A stretch of DNA of 64,000 nt from JAUIIK01 sp041390865 (GTDB lineage: Bacteria > Chloroflexota > Chloroflexia > Thermomicrobiales > CFX8): positions 1-64,000 of the forward strand of contig JAWKPC010000022.1 in the NCBI GenBank assembly GCA_041390865.1, read 5' to 3'. A program made the translations under genes and the position numbers. The notes under the pieces are model-generated. The model did not search any database. It worked only from the letters and a program-made list of their open reading frames with translations, and was not told where the DNA came from. Below, in pieces: positions 1 to 8,742 of this stretch. How positions within the stretch are numbered: position 1 is the stretch's first letter; the number at the start of each line of letters is the position of its first letter.

Positions 1-31
1 CGAGATACCAACTGGAAATGAGAGATAAACG

Positions 32-493
32 ATGAAGGAAGTAACTAAATCTATCGACGTTAGCGTACCAGCCAGGGTTGCCTACAATCAGTGGACGCAG
101 TTCGAGGACTTTCCGAAGTTCATGGAACATGTCGAGCGCGTCGAGCAGGTTGATGACTCGACAATCCGCTGGTTCGTCACGATCGACGGCAACGAGCAGC
201 AGTGGACCTCCGACGTCACCGAGCAGGTTCCCGATCAACGGATCGCCTGGAATAGCGTCGAGGGTGCCAAGAACGCTGGCGTTGTCACGTTCCATCGTCT
301 GGACGAAGACACGACGCGAGTGACCGTCCAGCTCGAATACGACACCGACGGTCTCGTCGAGCGTGTCGGCGCGGCATTGGGCTTCATGGACCGCAATCTT
401 GAGGACGATCTCGAGCGGTTTAGAGAGTTCATCGAGTCACGCGGCCACGAAACCGGCGCCTGGCGCGGAGAGGTCGAGCAGACCGTATCCTAA
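32..493 (+). CDS. SRPBCC (polyketide cyclase/START-like) family protein
   Basis: A 153-residue soluble protein with the pattern of the SRPBCC helix-grip fold. The N-terminus (KSIDVSVPARVAYNQWTQFE) matches the first strand and helix in which a WxxFxxFPxFM segment lines the hydrophobic pocket; here it reads WTQFEDFPKFM at residues 21-31. A middle WTSDVTEQVPDQRIAW segment and a C-terminal long helix (DRNLEDDLERFREFIESR, residues 121-138) complete the fold. Members of this group bind small hydrophobic ligands; the ligand here cannot be told from sequence. The gene stands alone and is followed by a strong hairpin terminator. A GAGAGAT stretch about 7 bases before the ATG serves as a weak ribosome binding site. 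Confidence 0.85.
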   Translation: MKEVTKSIDVSVPARVAYNQWTQFEDFPKFMEHVERVEQVDDSTIRWFVTIDGNEQQWTSDVTEQVPDQRIAWNSVEGAKNAGVVTFHRLDEDTTRVTVQLEYDTDGLVERVGAALGFMDRNLEDDLERFREFIESRGHETGAWRGEVEQTVS

Positions 494-521
494 GCTAACG
501 ACCCGACTATTGCATTCCAAT

Positions 522-553
522 GAACAACCCCGCCTTTCGAGGCGGGGTTGTTC
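522..553 (+). terminator. Hairpin terminator after SRPBCC gene
   Basis: Perfect 13-bp inverted repeat (GAACAACCCCGCC and its complement) around a 6-base loop, starting 28 bases after the stop codon. The following bases are only moderately T-rich (GTTGTCTTGCT). The stem is GC-rich and symmetrical, so it could act on either strand. Confidence 0.75.
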
Positions 554-895
554 GTTGTCTTGCTTCGTGCAGGCCAGAATCGCTTCCGATACGAAATCAT
601 GGCGGAGTTGTCCTGAATCTCCTGCCCAACATAGCGCGGACGTACCTTGGCAGTGCATCGCATTGCCGGTACAGGGCACGAGAAGCATTCATCCCGCCTT
701 CGTATGACACGGTGGAGACTCTCACCGCCGGGCTGACCCGAAGGCTTCCTCCAGGGTGTCAAGATCGACTCGGCGTCCACTGCCGGTTCGAGGCTAACGG
801 AGACGATGATGACCCGGACCACTCAGTCCGGGCAGCTGACCGTGGCGGTCTATCTCCAGATCCAGCGGCCTGGGATGGCTTGCCGGGCGGTCCGG
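554..895. other. Intergenic stretch, no gene recognised
   Basis: About 340 bases between the SRPBCC terminator and the 3' end of the minus-strand lipoprotein gene. Open frames exist on both strands but none has family features, a convincing ribosome binding site or sensible composition. Confidence 0.5.
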
Positions 896-2396
896 CTACT
901 CGAGGGCCCAGACGGCCATGTTGGCGAAGATGACCTCGGCCGGGATCTGGGGCGCTTCGGCACGGTAGTTGACGAGGACGCCGACCGCCCCTCCGGGCGG
1001 ACCCGTGTGCCGGACGCTGCCGACGATCTCGCCGTTGACCAGGAACCAGAGCTCCTCGCCGCGAGCCACGATTGCCAGGTTTGTCCAGTTCGAGGGTGGC
1101 GGGACCGTCACCGTGCCGTTCACGATCAACGGCTCGTTGGAGTAGTTCCCATCGCTGTCGAACTCCTCGTAGAGGGCTTCCACATTCCCTGCGCCGTCGA
1201 CGCAAAGAGAGTAGTCGTACTGCTGATTGAGCTGATCGACGCGGGTCAGGACACATCCCTGGACTGCCGGGTCGACCGACAGCATCTGCATGTCGACGCT
1301 CACTGCTGCATCAGTGAACGGGTCGTGGCCGGTCGAGTAGGCGCTGACGAAGGATCCGTTCCCCTGCGTGACGATGATGTGATAGTAGCCGTCTTCCCCG
1401 TAGAACAACGAGCCGGAGTCGAGCTCGTCGTTGACCCAGTTACTGAAATCCGTCTGGAGCAGGACATCTCCAAGCGTGGGAACGCTGGCGTAGCCCAGGT
1501 TTCGGAGCGTCGCCCGGGCGGCGGTGATCGCGTCCGGCAGCGGATCGTACTGCGCGCCTCCGGCCGAGATGATATGGATCGAGAAGGGGCCGGCCGTCAG
1601 GCCGAGGATGGAGAAGTTGTACGTCTCGCCGTCGACGGTCGGGTTCGAGAGGGCGGCCCGGGACGCATCGCCGAGCGGGTCGATCGGCGTTTCCGTGGCC
1701 GCCAGATCCGGGTCGACGAGAACCAGATCGTCGATGTAGCTGTTCATCTCCTGCTGGGCCGAATCCGCCGAGCCGAGCAGGACGGCCTGGGTAATGACGC
1801 CGATCAGCTGGCTCTGGGAATCGACGACCTGGTCGTCCGGAAGGGACATCTCCCGGAAGACGGCAGCCCGGAATCCCCATGCCTGGAGCTGGTCGGCTCT
1901 CGCGCCGGTATCGTCGAAGTCGGCGGCAACGGTCGAGATGTCAACTTCGCCCTCGTCGGTGATGACCAGCCCGGCCGGGAATTCTTCGAGAGCCGGCATG
2001 ATCGAGAGGAGATCATCGGGAACCTCAATGGTGCCGGGATCGACCGGCGGCGGAACCGGGGTCGGCGTGACGATCGGCGCGCGCGTTGCCGTGGGCTGTG
2101 CCGGCTGCGGCGGTCGGGTTGCGGTCGGCGTTGGCGATGCTGGAAGGTGATGCGGCCGCAGTCGGGCTTGGTTCGTTGTTCGGTGTTACCGTCGGCGCGG
2201 ATTGGATCGTAGAGGTAGGAGCGAGCGTCGATGTTGGATCGGAACTGCCTGTCAGGGAAACTGCCTCGGTAGGTACGATGACGACGAGCGTCTGGGTCGG
2301 TTGATCGTCGTCATCGTCGCCCATACAGCCCGAGAAGATGGCAATTCCAACGATGGCGACGAGCATCCATCGCCCCGCAATCTGAAAGATCGGCAT
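896..2396 (-). CDS. Secreted lipoprotein with Pro/Thr linker and LamG-like C-terminal domain (frameshifted)
   Basis: The minus-strand gene starts at 2396 with a lipoprotein signal peptide (MPIFQIAGRWMLVAIVGIAI) ending in the lipobox FSGC, followed by an acidic run and a Pro/Thr/Ser-rich linker. Around 2140-2150 the frame changes: downstream the same kind of linker continues in another frame as PTPTATRPPQPAQPTATRAP and leads without a break into the 367-residue globular part ending at 896. I therefore read one gene of about 500 codons with one indel. The globular part has an N-terminal helical region and a C-terminal beta-rich region of about 170 residues (strands such as NWTNLAIVARGEELWFLVNG) typical of concanavalin-like/LamG folds. 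It is likely anchored to the outer face of the membrane. Substrate unknown. Confidence 0.7.
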
Positions 2397-2466
2397 ATCT
2401 ACGCTTTCGATTCAACGGATTCCGCGCAATCCGCTGCATCATAACAGCGCCGGCGACTGGCCGAAA

Positions 2467-5037
2467 TCAGGATTCCTCGATCCGGCGGAACACGATCACG
2501 CCTCCGCCACCGTTCGCCCCGTCCGGAACCGGTCGGCCAACAGCCTCCACCGGCCAGCGTTGGTCATCTTTGATAAACGTGAAACGTATGGTGAAAGTGT
2601 TGCCGTCGGCTGCTCGGCGCTGGGGCCAATCGTCCTCCAGGAGGCGCCTGTTGTCTTCTCCATCGGGCAGCAACCGGCGGCCATCGGAACCGAACCAGTC
2701 ATCGAAGGCGGCGTTGGTCACGATGATCTTGCCCGAAGCGTCGACCAATGCGACGGCTTCGTCCATCCCGGCGAGCACCGTCTCCAGCCTTGCCCGTTCC
2801 ATTTCGCTTTGCTGGCGCTGCGCTTCTTTTTCTTCCGCCAGTTCTTCAAGTTGGCGACTGTGGATTTGTAGGTCGTCATTGGTGGTGTTGAGCTCTTCGA
2901 TCGTCGACTGGAGTTCTTCGTTCATTGTTTCAAGTTCTTCATTGGTTGCCTGAAACTCTTCGTTGAGCGTCTCGACTTCTTCCGTCGCTGCCTGGAGCTC
3001 CTCATTGGAGATCAGCAGTTCCTCGTTTGCTGCGTGTAGGCGGGAGTTGGTTTCGATCAGCCGCTGGTTTGTCGACTCGAGGTTCTGGTGGGCTGCGATT
3101 TGCCGGTTCAGGCGGTTCATCGTCTCTTCGAGTCGCTGCTGGGCAACGTAGCGATCTGTCACGTCAACTGATTGGACGAGGACATCGGTTCCGTCGAGAC
3201 CCTCACTTATCGGTAGGCAGGTGAGCTCGATGTAGCGCTGATCGTGGCTGACGCCACTGGGCGCCTCGACTCGAAACGTTCTCGCTTCCGATGACTGACC
3301 CTGCATTGCCTGTTCGATATCGTTGCGGAGGCTGCTGAGTTCGGCATGTTGAGCAACGTGAACCAGATCGTCGTCGAGCGCCAGCCCGTGAATGCCGAAG
3401 TGCCGCCGTGCCACAGGATTGATGTACTGGATGCGGTAGTCTCGGCTGATGACGATGGAGCCGACTGACATCGTCCGTAGCGCCTGCTCAGCATGCAACG
3501 CTATCCTCCCGCGCGTTGTCAGTTCCTGTTCATTTGTTGTTGTATCTGATTCCTGTGAACTGGCCCGTGCAAGCGATTCCGGGGAACTCATCTGAATGTG
3601 GTTCTTGCTGCGTGTCGTCGGAACGTGGGTCGGAGGAATCAGCACATGATCGCCCTGCCTGCGGTAGATCTTTAGCCGGGAATCCAGCGTCGTGAAGTAG
3701 TCCGGGAGTGGAGAAACCGACTCCGCTTTGCCGAGGACAAGCAATCCTTCATCTCGTAGCGCAAATGCGAAGAGCTGCAGGACCCGGCGCTGGAGCTGCG
3801 TTGCGAAATAGATCAGGACATTCCGGCATACGACCAGGTCGATGCGCGGAAATGGCGAGCGCGTGCTTAGATCGTGCTCTCCGAAAACGACGAGCGAACG
3901 GAGTGCCTTGCGCGCTTCGAAGCGCTCTCCGTGGCGCTCGAAGTATCGTTCCACCAGCTCCTCGGGAAGATTCTTGAGTGCGCTGGCGGAAAAGGTCCCG
4001 CGTCTGGCAAAGGCGATCGCGTCTGCGTCAATATCCGTGGCGAAGATACGAACATTGATCTCCGGGTGATCATTCCCGATCAGCTCGTTGACCACGATCG
4101 CGATCGAATACGCTTCCTCACCGGTGGCGCAGCCGGCCGACCAGATGCGAAGCTCGCCGGTTTCCCTGGCGTGATCGATCAGAGGTTGAAGCCCTCCTCC
4201 GAGGAGATACTCGAAGAGTTCGGGATCGCGAAAGAATTCGGTCACCTTGATCAGAAAACTCTGGGCGAGCGACTCGTACTCGTCCGGGTTATCTTCAAGG
4301 TAGCTGATGTACTGGGCCAGGTTTCGACAGCCTGCGGCGACCATTCGGCGCTGGATTCGTCGCGTGATCGTTGGTGATTTGTAGGCCGAATAGTTGATGC
4401 CGCTATGTGCCTGAATTTCGGCGAGCAAATGCTGGAGGTGATTCTCTTCCAGAGGCGTATCGATGCTGTAGCTCCCGGTCAGGAGGTCGTAGAGGAGTTG
4501 GCCGATGGCATCCCCCTCGACGATGAAGTCGACGAGCGTCGGTGGTATCGACAGCGCCATCGCCGGGAAGGCGGAGGTCTGAGGATCTTCGATTATCACC
4601 TGACCGTTCTTCTCCTTGACCGCTCGCACGCCTTCCGTTCCGTCGGACCCGGTGCCGGAGAGGATCACTGCGATCAAGTTTTCCTGATAGATGTCTGACG
4701 CTGTCTGGAACAGGAGATCGATCGAGGGCATCGGCCGCGGGCCATCCTCGACGACCCGGACATCGCTGTCGCTGATGGCGATGTGGGTGTTCGGAACGAC
4801 GATGTAGATCGTGCCGTTGACGAGGTCGTGATGATCGGTGATTGGCTGGACCGGAAGGTTCGAGCGTGACCCGAGGATCTCGGAGAGCCGGCTAGGGCGA
4901 TCCGGGTGGAGGTGCTGGGCGACGATGATCGGCGCGGGAAAGTCCGTCGGGAGAGAAGAGATGAGCGCACTCAGGGCTTCGATTCCTCCGGCGGAACTGC
5001 CGATGACGACGAGCGAGGGTGATGTTGAGTCCGTCAT
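2467..5037 (-). CDS. CheB-CheR-PAS hybrid signalling protein
   Basis: An 856-residue fusion. Residues 1-190 are a CheB-type methylesterase with the catalytic triad visible: S15 in GSSAGG, H42 in QHLHPDR and D132 in GTGSDGTEG. Residues about 205-470 are a CheR-type methyltransferase with the SAM site RIWSAGCATGEEAYS and the CRNVLIYF motif. A PAS domain follows (about 525-640), then a long coiled coil of NEELQ/NEEL heptads (about 640-740), then a second PAS domain to the end. The polypeptide stops after PAS; the histidine kinase that often ends such hybrids is absent. No receptor, CheA or CheW gene lies nearby, so it probably serves a non-motility signalling role. An XRE regulator gene lies 94 bases upstream in the same direction and may be co-transcribed. 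A GGAAAG box precedes the ATG. Confidence 0.92.
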   Translation of the reverse strand: MTDSTSPSLVVIGSSAGGIEALSALISSLPTDFPAPIIVAQHLHPDRPSRLSEILGSRSNLPVQPITDHHDLVNGTIYIVVPNTHIAISDSDVRVVEDGPRPMPSIDLLFQTASDIYQENLIAVILSGTGSDGTEGVRAVKEKNGQVIIEDPQTSAFPAMALSIPPTLVDFIVEGDAIGQLLYDLLTGSYSIDTPLEENHLQHLLAEIQAHSGINYSAYKSPTITRRIQRRMVAAGCRNLAQYISYLEDNPDEYESLAQSFLIKVTEFFRDPELFEYLLGGGLQPLIDHARETGELRIWSAGCATGEEAYSIAIVVNELIGNDHPEINVRIFATDIDADAIAFARRGTFSASALKNLPEELVERYFERHGERFEARKALRSLVVFGEHDLSTRSPFPRIDLVVCRNVLIYFATQLQRRVLQLFAFALRDEGLLVLGKAESVSPLPDYFTTLDSRLKIYRRQGDHVLIPPTHVPTTRSKNHIQMSSPESLARASSQESDTTTNEQELTTRGRIALHAEQALRTMSVGSIVISRDYRIQYINPVARRHFGIHGLALDDDLVHVAQHAELSSLRNDIEQAMQGQSSEARTFRVEAPSGVSHDQRYIELTCLPISEGLDGTDVLVQSVDVTDRYVAQQRLEETMNRLNRQIAAHQNLESTNQRLIETNSRLHAANEELLISNEELQAATEEVETLNEEFQATNEELETMNEELQSTIEELNTTNDDLQIHSRQLEELAEEKEAQRQQSEMERARLETVLAGMDEAVALVDASGKIIVTNAAFDDWFGSDGRRLLPDGEDNRRLLEDDWPQRRAADGNTFTIRFTFIKDDQRWPVEAVGRPVPDGANGGGGVIVFRRIEES

Positions 5038-5130
5038 GGAATTGCTTTCCGGGTGGAGCCTGTTCGAGCCTCAGCGCGATTTCATGCTGAAAAAAGAGAA
5101 GTCGTTCCGTTCGACGTCCATCTCGCAAGC

Positions 5131-5622
5131 TTATAGCACAGTCTCTTCCGAATCATTCTCCTGACGAGGGTGATGGCCTTCTTTCGCCTCTTCATACAAC
5201 TCGCGGACGCGCTCGAACTCGATACGATTGCGGCGGAACCGTTCGTAGTCCTCGTGCGAATTGACGGCTATTGGCCCCGAATCATCGTCGGGAACCTCCA
5301 CATGGTCGTCTTCTTCTTCCATCTCCTCAAGCTCCGGCGCGCTGGCTTGCAGGCGGTTTTCTGCCGCCAATAGCGTTTCGAGCTCTTCCAGACTGATCCA
5401 GCCGGCGTTGATGAACATCTCGCCGATGGAGATGCCGAGCGCCGTGCTCAGGTAGTTCAGCCGGTCGAAGCGCGGGAGCTGGACCTGCCCACCTTCGATC
5501 CGGGAGATGTCCGACTGGCGGATATTCTCATCGCCGAGTTCCGCCAGGCGCTCGGCAAGCTCTTCCTGGGTTAGCCCCAGTTCATTGCGCCGCTCGCGAA
5601 TTGCGGCCCCAAGTCTCTGCAT
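5131..5622 (-). CDS. XRE-family helix-turn-helix regulator
   Basis: A 163-residue protein whose first 70 residues form a classic XRE/Cro helix-turn-helix (IRERRNELGLTQEELAERLA then SDISRIEGG as recognition helix). The rest is acidic, with the run ELEEMEEEDDH at about residues 96-106, and ends in a charged helix; there is no recognisable ligand or peptidase domain. It lies just upstream of the CheB-CheR-PAS gene on the same strand, so a shared transcript is plausible. The target sites are not evident. Confidence 0.88.
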   Translation of the reverse strand: MQRLGAAIRERRNELGLTQEELAERLAELGDENIRQSDISRIEGGQVQLPRFDRLNYLSTALGISIGEMFINAGWISLEELETLLAAENRLQASAPELEEMEEEDDHVEVPDDDSGPIAVNSHEDYERFRRNRIEFERVRELYEEAKEGHHPRQENDSEETVL

Positions 5623-5969
5623 AGATGTTCGGTCTCCGATAGTGAAATTCTACAAGCCGGATATCGGGGAACAATCGACGGCGGTCGTCAAGAACAACGA
5701 TCGTGATTCCTACTGGATATGAATGTTCGTCGACTCCCCAGAGAAGATTATCGCAGATCATTCATTGGGTGCATATTCATCGTGTGTGATGGATTCTAAC
5801 CCGCAACGCCCGAATACTGAAAGAACAGGGACGAACGAAGGACCTTCGGGAGGTTGTCAGCATTCACCCTCCCGAAGGACGCCACGACACTTCAGTACTC
5901 GGAAGGGTTGAGAATGGACGTATTGTTTTCAGCATCCGAGCATATCAAGATCGAGCAGATCAGCTAGCC
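5623..5969. other. Divergent intergenic region with hairpin
   Basis: About 350 bases between the divergent XRE gene and the LuxR-type gene, expected to hold both promoters. The only clear structure is an 11-bp perfect inverted repeat (CCTTCGGGAGG at 5843-5853 with its complement at 5868-5878, 14-base loop). It could be an operator or an RNA hairpin; no T-run follows. Confidence 0.5.
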
Positions 5970-6643
5970 ATGAAATTGTCCGGCACTGACGGGTCCGGCT
6001 ATCAAGCGCACTCGCTACCTCTCGATCGCTGTCTGGCAGCTATCGCCGACAAGGATGGGGTCGTGCTCGTGCACGGCGATCCGACGGTTGAGCTTCACGC
6101 ATTCCTCGACAGAAGAAGAAAGTCGCGCCCGGCATGCCGGTTCTCGTCGTCGACGTGCCGAAGAACGGCGACCTGATCGCCGAGTACCTGATGGATGGCG
6201 CGAGCGGATGCCTGGCAGTCGAGCATGGACTCGATGAGCTGATCAATGCGCTTGAGACGATGCAGGAGGACTGTCCGTATCTACCCCCATCGGTACAGGC
6301 TGTCCTGCTCCAACAGTTCGTGACGGTGCGCCGGCAATTCATCGACGCTTTCGGGGGAATTCATAGCCGCGACGACCTGGGGCTGGACGAACTGACCGAC
6401 CGGGAGCGGGAAGTGCTCGAACTGGTTGCTCAGGAGCTCACCAACCGGCAGATCTCGGAACTCCTGTTCCTCGAAGTGGGTACCGTCAAGAATCACGTGC
6501 ACAGCATCCTGACCAAGCTGGAGCTACCGGATAGAACGGCCGCCGCCGAGTATCAGCGGCATGCTGCTTCCTTTTCGTCGCCAACACCTGCCGCTCGCTC
6601 GAATTCCCACCGCCAGATGTATCCCGTAGCCATGTCTCGATAA
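5970..6643 (+). CDS. LuxR-family transcriptional regulator (frameshifted)
   Basis: Two open segments in different frames join at the purine run AGAAGAAGAAA (about 6111-6121). The first (from ATG 5970) gives a receiver-like start, with LAAIADKDGVVLVHGDP and LHAFLDRRRK. The second continues VAPGMPVLVVDVPKNGDLIAEYLMDGAS and then a LuxR-type helix-turn-helix, LTDREREVLELVAQELTNRQ followed by VGTVKNHVHSILTKL, near residues 120-175. The layout resembles NarL/FixJ response regulators, but the usual phospho-acceptor Asp pattern is not obvious, so the N-terminal domain may be a pseudo-receiver. A one-base indel in the repeat explains the break. A hairpin terminator lies 34 bases after the stop. Confidence 0.75.
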
Positions 6644-6676
6644 CCGGTAACCATCCAGCCGCGACGTTACCCTCGT

Positions 6677-6702
6677 AGGAGAGGCCAGTGCTGGCCTCTC
6701 CT
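6677..6702 (+). terminator. Hairpin terminator after LuxR-type gene
   Basis: Perfect 12-bp inverted repeat (AGGAGAGGCCAG with its complement) with a very tight loop, followed by ATTCTTGT. It separates the regulator from the epimerase gene. Confidence 0.7.
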
Positions 6703-6739
6703 ATTCTTGTATGCGTCTGAAACAGCGAAAGGAGTAACG

Positions 6740-7858
6740 ATGGCGCAATCAACACTGCCGACACTCCTCATTACCGGAAGCACGGGGTTTCTCGGGCAAA
6801 CCCTGGTCGAACGTCTGGCCGGCGACTACCGTATCATCGGGCTCGACCACAGCAAGCCGGAAGGAGAGCTTCCGGAGCACGTCGAGTCGATCGAGACCGA
6901 TCTCTCGTCCGATGAGAGCGTTTCCAACGCGCTGGACAAGGTCGAGGACGGCATAGATGGCCCGATCGCATCGGTCATTCACCTGGCCGCCTACGTCGAC
7001 TTTTCCGGCGAGCCGAGCCCGCTCTATGACAAAGTGACCGTCCAGGGGACGAAACGACTGCTGGACGCCTTGAACGCCCGCGACGATCTCGATGTCGAAC
7101 AATTCATCTTCTCCAGCACGATGCTGATCCACGAAGGCACCGAGCCGGGCAAGCCGGTTCGCGAAGACTCGCCGCTCCAGGGCGAATGGGCCTATCCCGA
7201 GTCGAAAATCCGGACCGAGCAGATCATCCACGAGCATCATGGCAGTATCCCCGTCGTCAATCTGCGGCTTGCCGGCGTCTACACCGATCACTGCGACTCG
7301 ATTCCGATCGCTCACCAGATCCAGCGTATCTTCGAGCGCCGAATGACGAGTCATGTGTTCCCGGGCGACACCGACCACGGTCAGTCGTACGTCCATCTGG
7401 AGGACGCCGTCGACGCGTTCGTCCGCGCCGTCGAGCGCCGCGACGATCTCCCGCAGGAGACCGACATATTGATCGGCGAGCCGCGGGCCGCCAGCTATCA
7501 GGAGCTTCAGGATACGATCGCCCGGCTGGCGCATGGCGAGGACGAATGGTTGACCCAGCAGATCCCGAAGCCGATCGCCAAGACCGGCGCCTGGGTGCAG
7601 GACAAGGTCGAAGAAGGTGTTCCCGGCATCGAGGAGCCGTTCATCAAGCCGTTCATGGTTGATATCGCCGACGATCACATCGAGCTCGACATCAGCCGGG
7701 CTCGCGATCTGCTCGGCTGGGAGCCGCAACACTTCGTGCTCGATTCCGTCCCGAACATGATCGACGAGCTGCGCCGCGATCCCGCCGCCTGGTACGAGCG
7801 GCACGATCTCGGGCAGCCGCCGGCAAAGATTCCGGAAACGGAAGAGCAGCCGGTCTAG
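6740..7858 (+). CDS. NAD-dependent epimerase/dehydratase family protein
   Basis: An extended short-chain dehydrogenase of about 372 residues. The Rossmann motif GSTGFLG lies in the first 20 residues (LLITGSTGFLGQTLVERL), followed by IHLAAYVDFSG and the active-site region with S in FSSTMLIHEG and the Y-x-x-x-K pair in WAYPESKIRTE. The C-terminal part (DISRARDLLGWEPQHFV) is the usual nucleotide-sugar-type ending. I chose ATG 6740 over an ATG 33 bases upstream because AAAGGAG sits 5 bases before it. Substrate unknown; nucleotide sugars or membrane isoprenoid/steroid-like substrates are both seen in this family. The gene is bracketed by two terminators and looks monocistronic. Confidence 0.88.
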   Translation: MAQSTLPTLLITGSTGFLGQTLVERLAGDYRIIGLDHSKPEGELPEHVESIETDLSSDESVSNALDKVEDGIDGPIASVIHLAAYVDFSGEPSPLYDKVTVQGTKRLLDALNARDDLDVEQFIFSSTMLIHEGTEPGKPVREDSPLQGEWAYPESKIRTEQIIHEHHGSIPVVNLRLAGVYTDHCDSIPIAHQIQRIFERRMTSHVFPGDTDHGQSYVHLEDAVDAFVRAVERRDDLPQETDILIGEPRAASYQELQDTIARLAHGEDEWLTQQIPKPIAKTGAWVQDKVEEGVPGIEEPFIKPFMVDIADDHIELDISRARDLLGWEPQHFVLDSVPNMIDELRRDPAAWYERHDLGQPPAKIPETEEQPV

Positions 7859-7892
7859 TTTCTTCCGCGAATATTCAGGCAATGCATAATGA

Positions 7893-7920
7893 CGGACGGG
7901 CGCTACGGGCCCGTCCGTTT
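7893..7920 (+). terminator. Intrinsic terminator after epimerase gene
   Basis: 9-bp GC-rich stem (CGGACGGGC and complement, 7-base loop) followed by TTTGTC. Its position rules against using an upstream ATG at 7889 for the next gene. Confidence 0.75.
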
Positions 7921-7954
7921 GTCATGCGTTCTATATGGAAGAAAGGCATCTCCG

Positions 7955-8545
7955 ATGGCCTGGTATCCCGAACCGAAACCCGTGCCCGATACGCTCGATA
8001 CCGCAGATCTTCAGCTGGAGATGCTCGCGCCGGAGCATGTTGATATCGACCACGACGCCTTCATGTCCAGCCGCGAGCGCCTGCTGGCATGGAGCGGCGG
8101 GCGCTGGCCGCACGAGGGTTTCACCCGCGACGAGAACATGGCCGACATGGTCATGCACCGTGACGAGTTTCTGGCCCGGGAAGCGTTCGCCTACACCGTG
8201 TTGAACCGTTCGCACGATCGTTGCGAGGGTTGTATCTACATTGACCCGCTGGGCCGTCCTGGCGACCTCGATCCATCGGGCGCAACGGCTGACTTTCCAG
8301 AATCGACCGCTCGCGTCGCCTGGTGGGTCCGTGACGATGCGCTGGAGCGCGATCTCGACCGGCAACTGGTCAACGCCCTGGTTGACTGGTTCCAGACCGA
8401 CTGGGACTTCGACGCCGTCACGTTCCTCACTCGCGTCGACAACGACCGCGACATCGGCCTGCTGGAGGGTGCCGGCCTCAGCCGCGTCGGGAGGTTACAG
8501 GATCAGAACGGGCCGGGGGAGTTCTGGTTGTATCGGGTTGATTGA
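7955..8545 (+). CDS. GNAT-family N-acetyltransferase
   Basis: About 196 residues. The pattern is that of a GNAT acyltransferase with the central strands reading FAYTVLNRSHDRCEGCIYID and, near the end, the DNDRDIGLLEGAGLSRVGRL segment in which a residue preceding GLLE and the following GAGL make the typical end of the fold. WSGGRWPHEGFT is a conserved N-terminal block in this subgroup. Acceptor substrate unknown. ATG 7955 is preferred, with GAAAGG 8 bases upstream; an ATG 66 bases earlier lies inside the preceding terminator. Confidence 0.75.
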   Translation: MAWYPEPKPVPDTLDTADLQLEMLAPEHVDIDHDAFMSSRERLLAWSGGRWPHEGFTRDENMADMVMHRDEFLAREAFAYTVLNRSHDRCEGCIYIDPLGRPGDLDPSGATADFPESTARVAWWVRDDALERDLDRQLVNALVDWFQTDWDFDAVTFLTRVDNDRDIGLLEGAGLSRVGRLQDQNGPGEFWLYRVD

Positions 8546-8555
8546 GCGGGGAATT

Positions 8556-8700
8556 CCCTCATCCCCCAACCCCCTCTCCCACACGCTTTCGCTACGCTGC
8601 AGCGGGGGAGAGGGGGAGCCGATCCAAGCGACGATGCATTGATGCTTGCTCTTCCTCCCCTCTCCCCGCGTAGCAGTGGGAGAGGGGCCGGGGGTGAGGG
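8556..8700. repeat. Pair of inverted REP-like palindromic elements
   Basis: Two related GC-rich palindromic units in opposite orientation fill the gap between convergent genes. Unit A (8556-8619) begins CCCTCATCCCCCAACCCCCT and closes with GCGGGGGAGAGGGGG. Unit B (8654-8700), read on the minus strand, begins CCCTCACCCCCGGCCCCTCT and closes with GCGGGGAGAGGGG. Each folds into a CCCCTCTCCC/GGGAGAGGGG stem. This is the arrangement of a bacterial interspersed mosaic element (REP pair). It may also act as a bidirectional terminator between the GNAT and nitrilase genes. Confidence 0.75.
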
Positions 8701-8742
8701 CTCCTGGTTGCTACCTATAATCTACGAACCACCCACTACAAA

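Noticed and set aside
806..2212. A 468-codon open frame on the plus strand antisense to the lipoprotein gene
   Set aside because: Arg/Val/Gly/Asp-rich shadow of a GC-rich gene; no ribosome binding site or family pattern, while the opposite strand encodes a natural protein.
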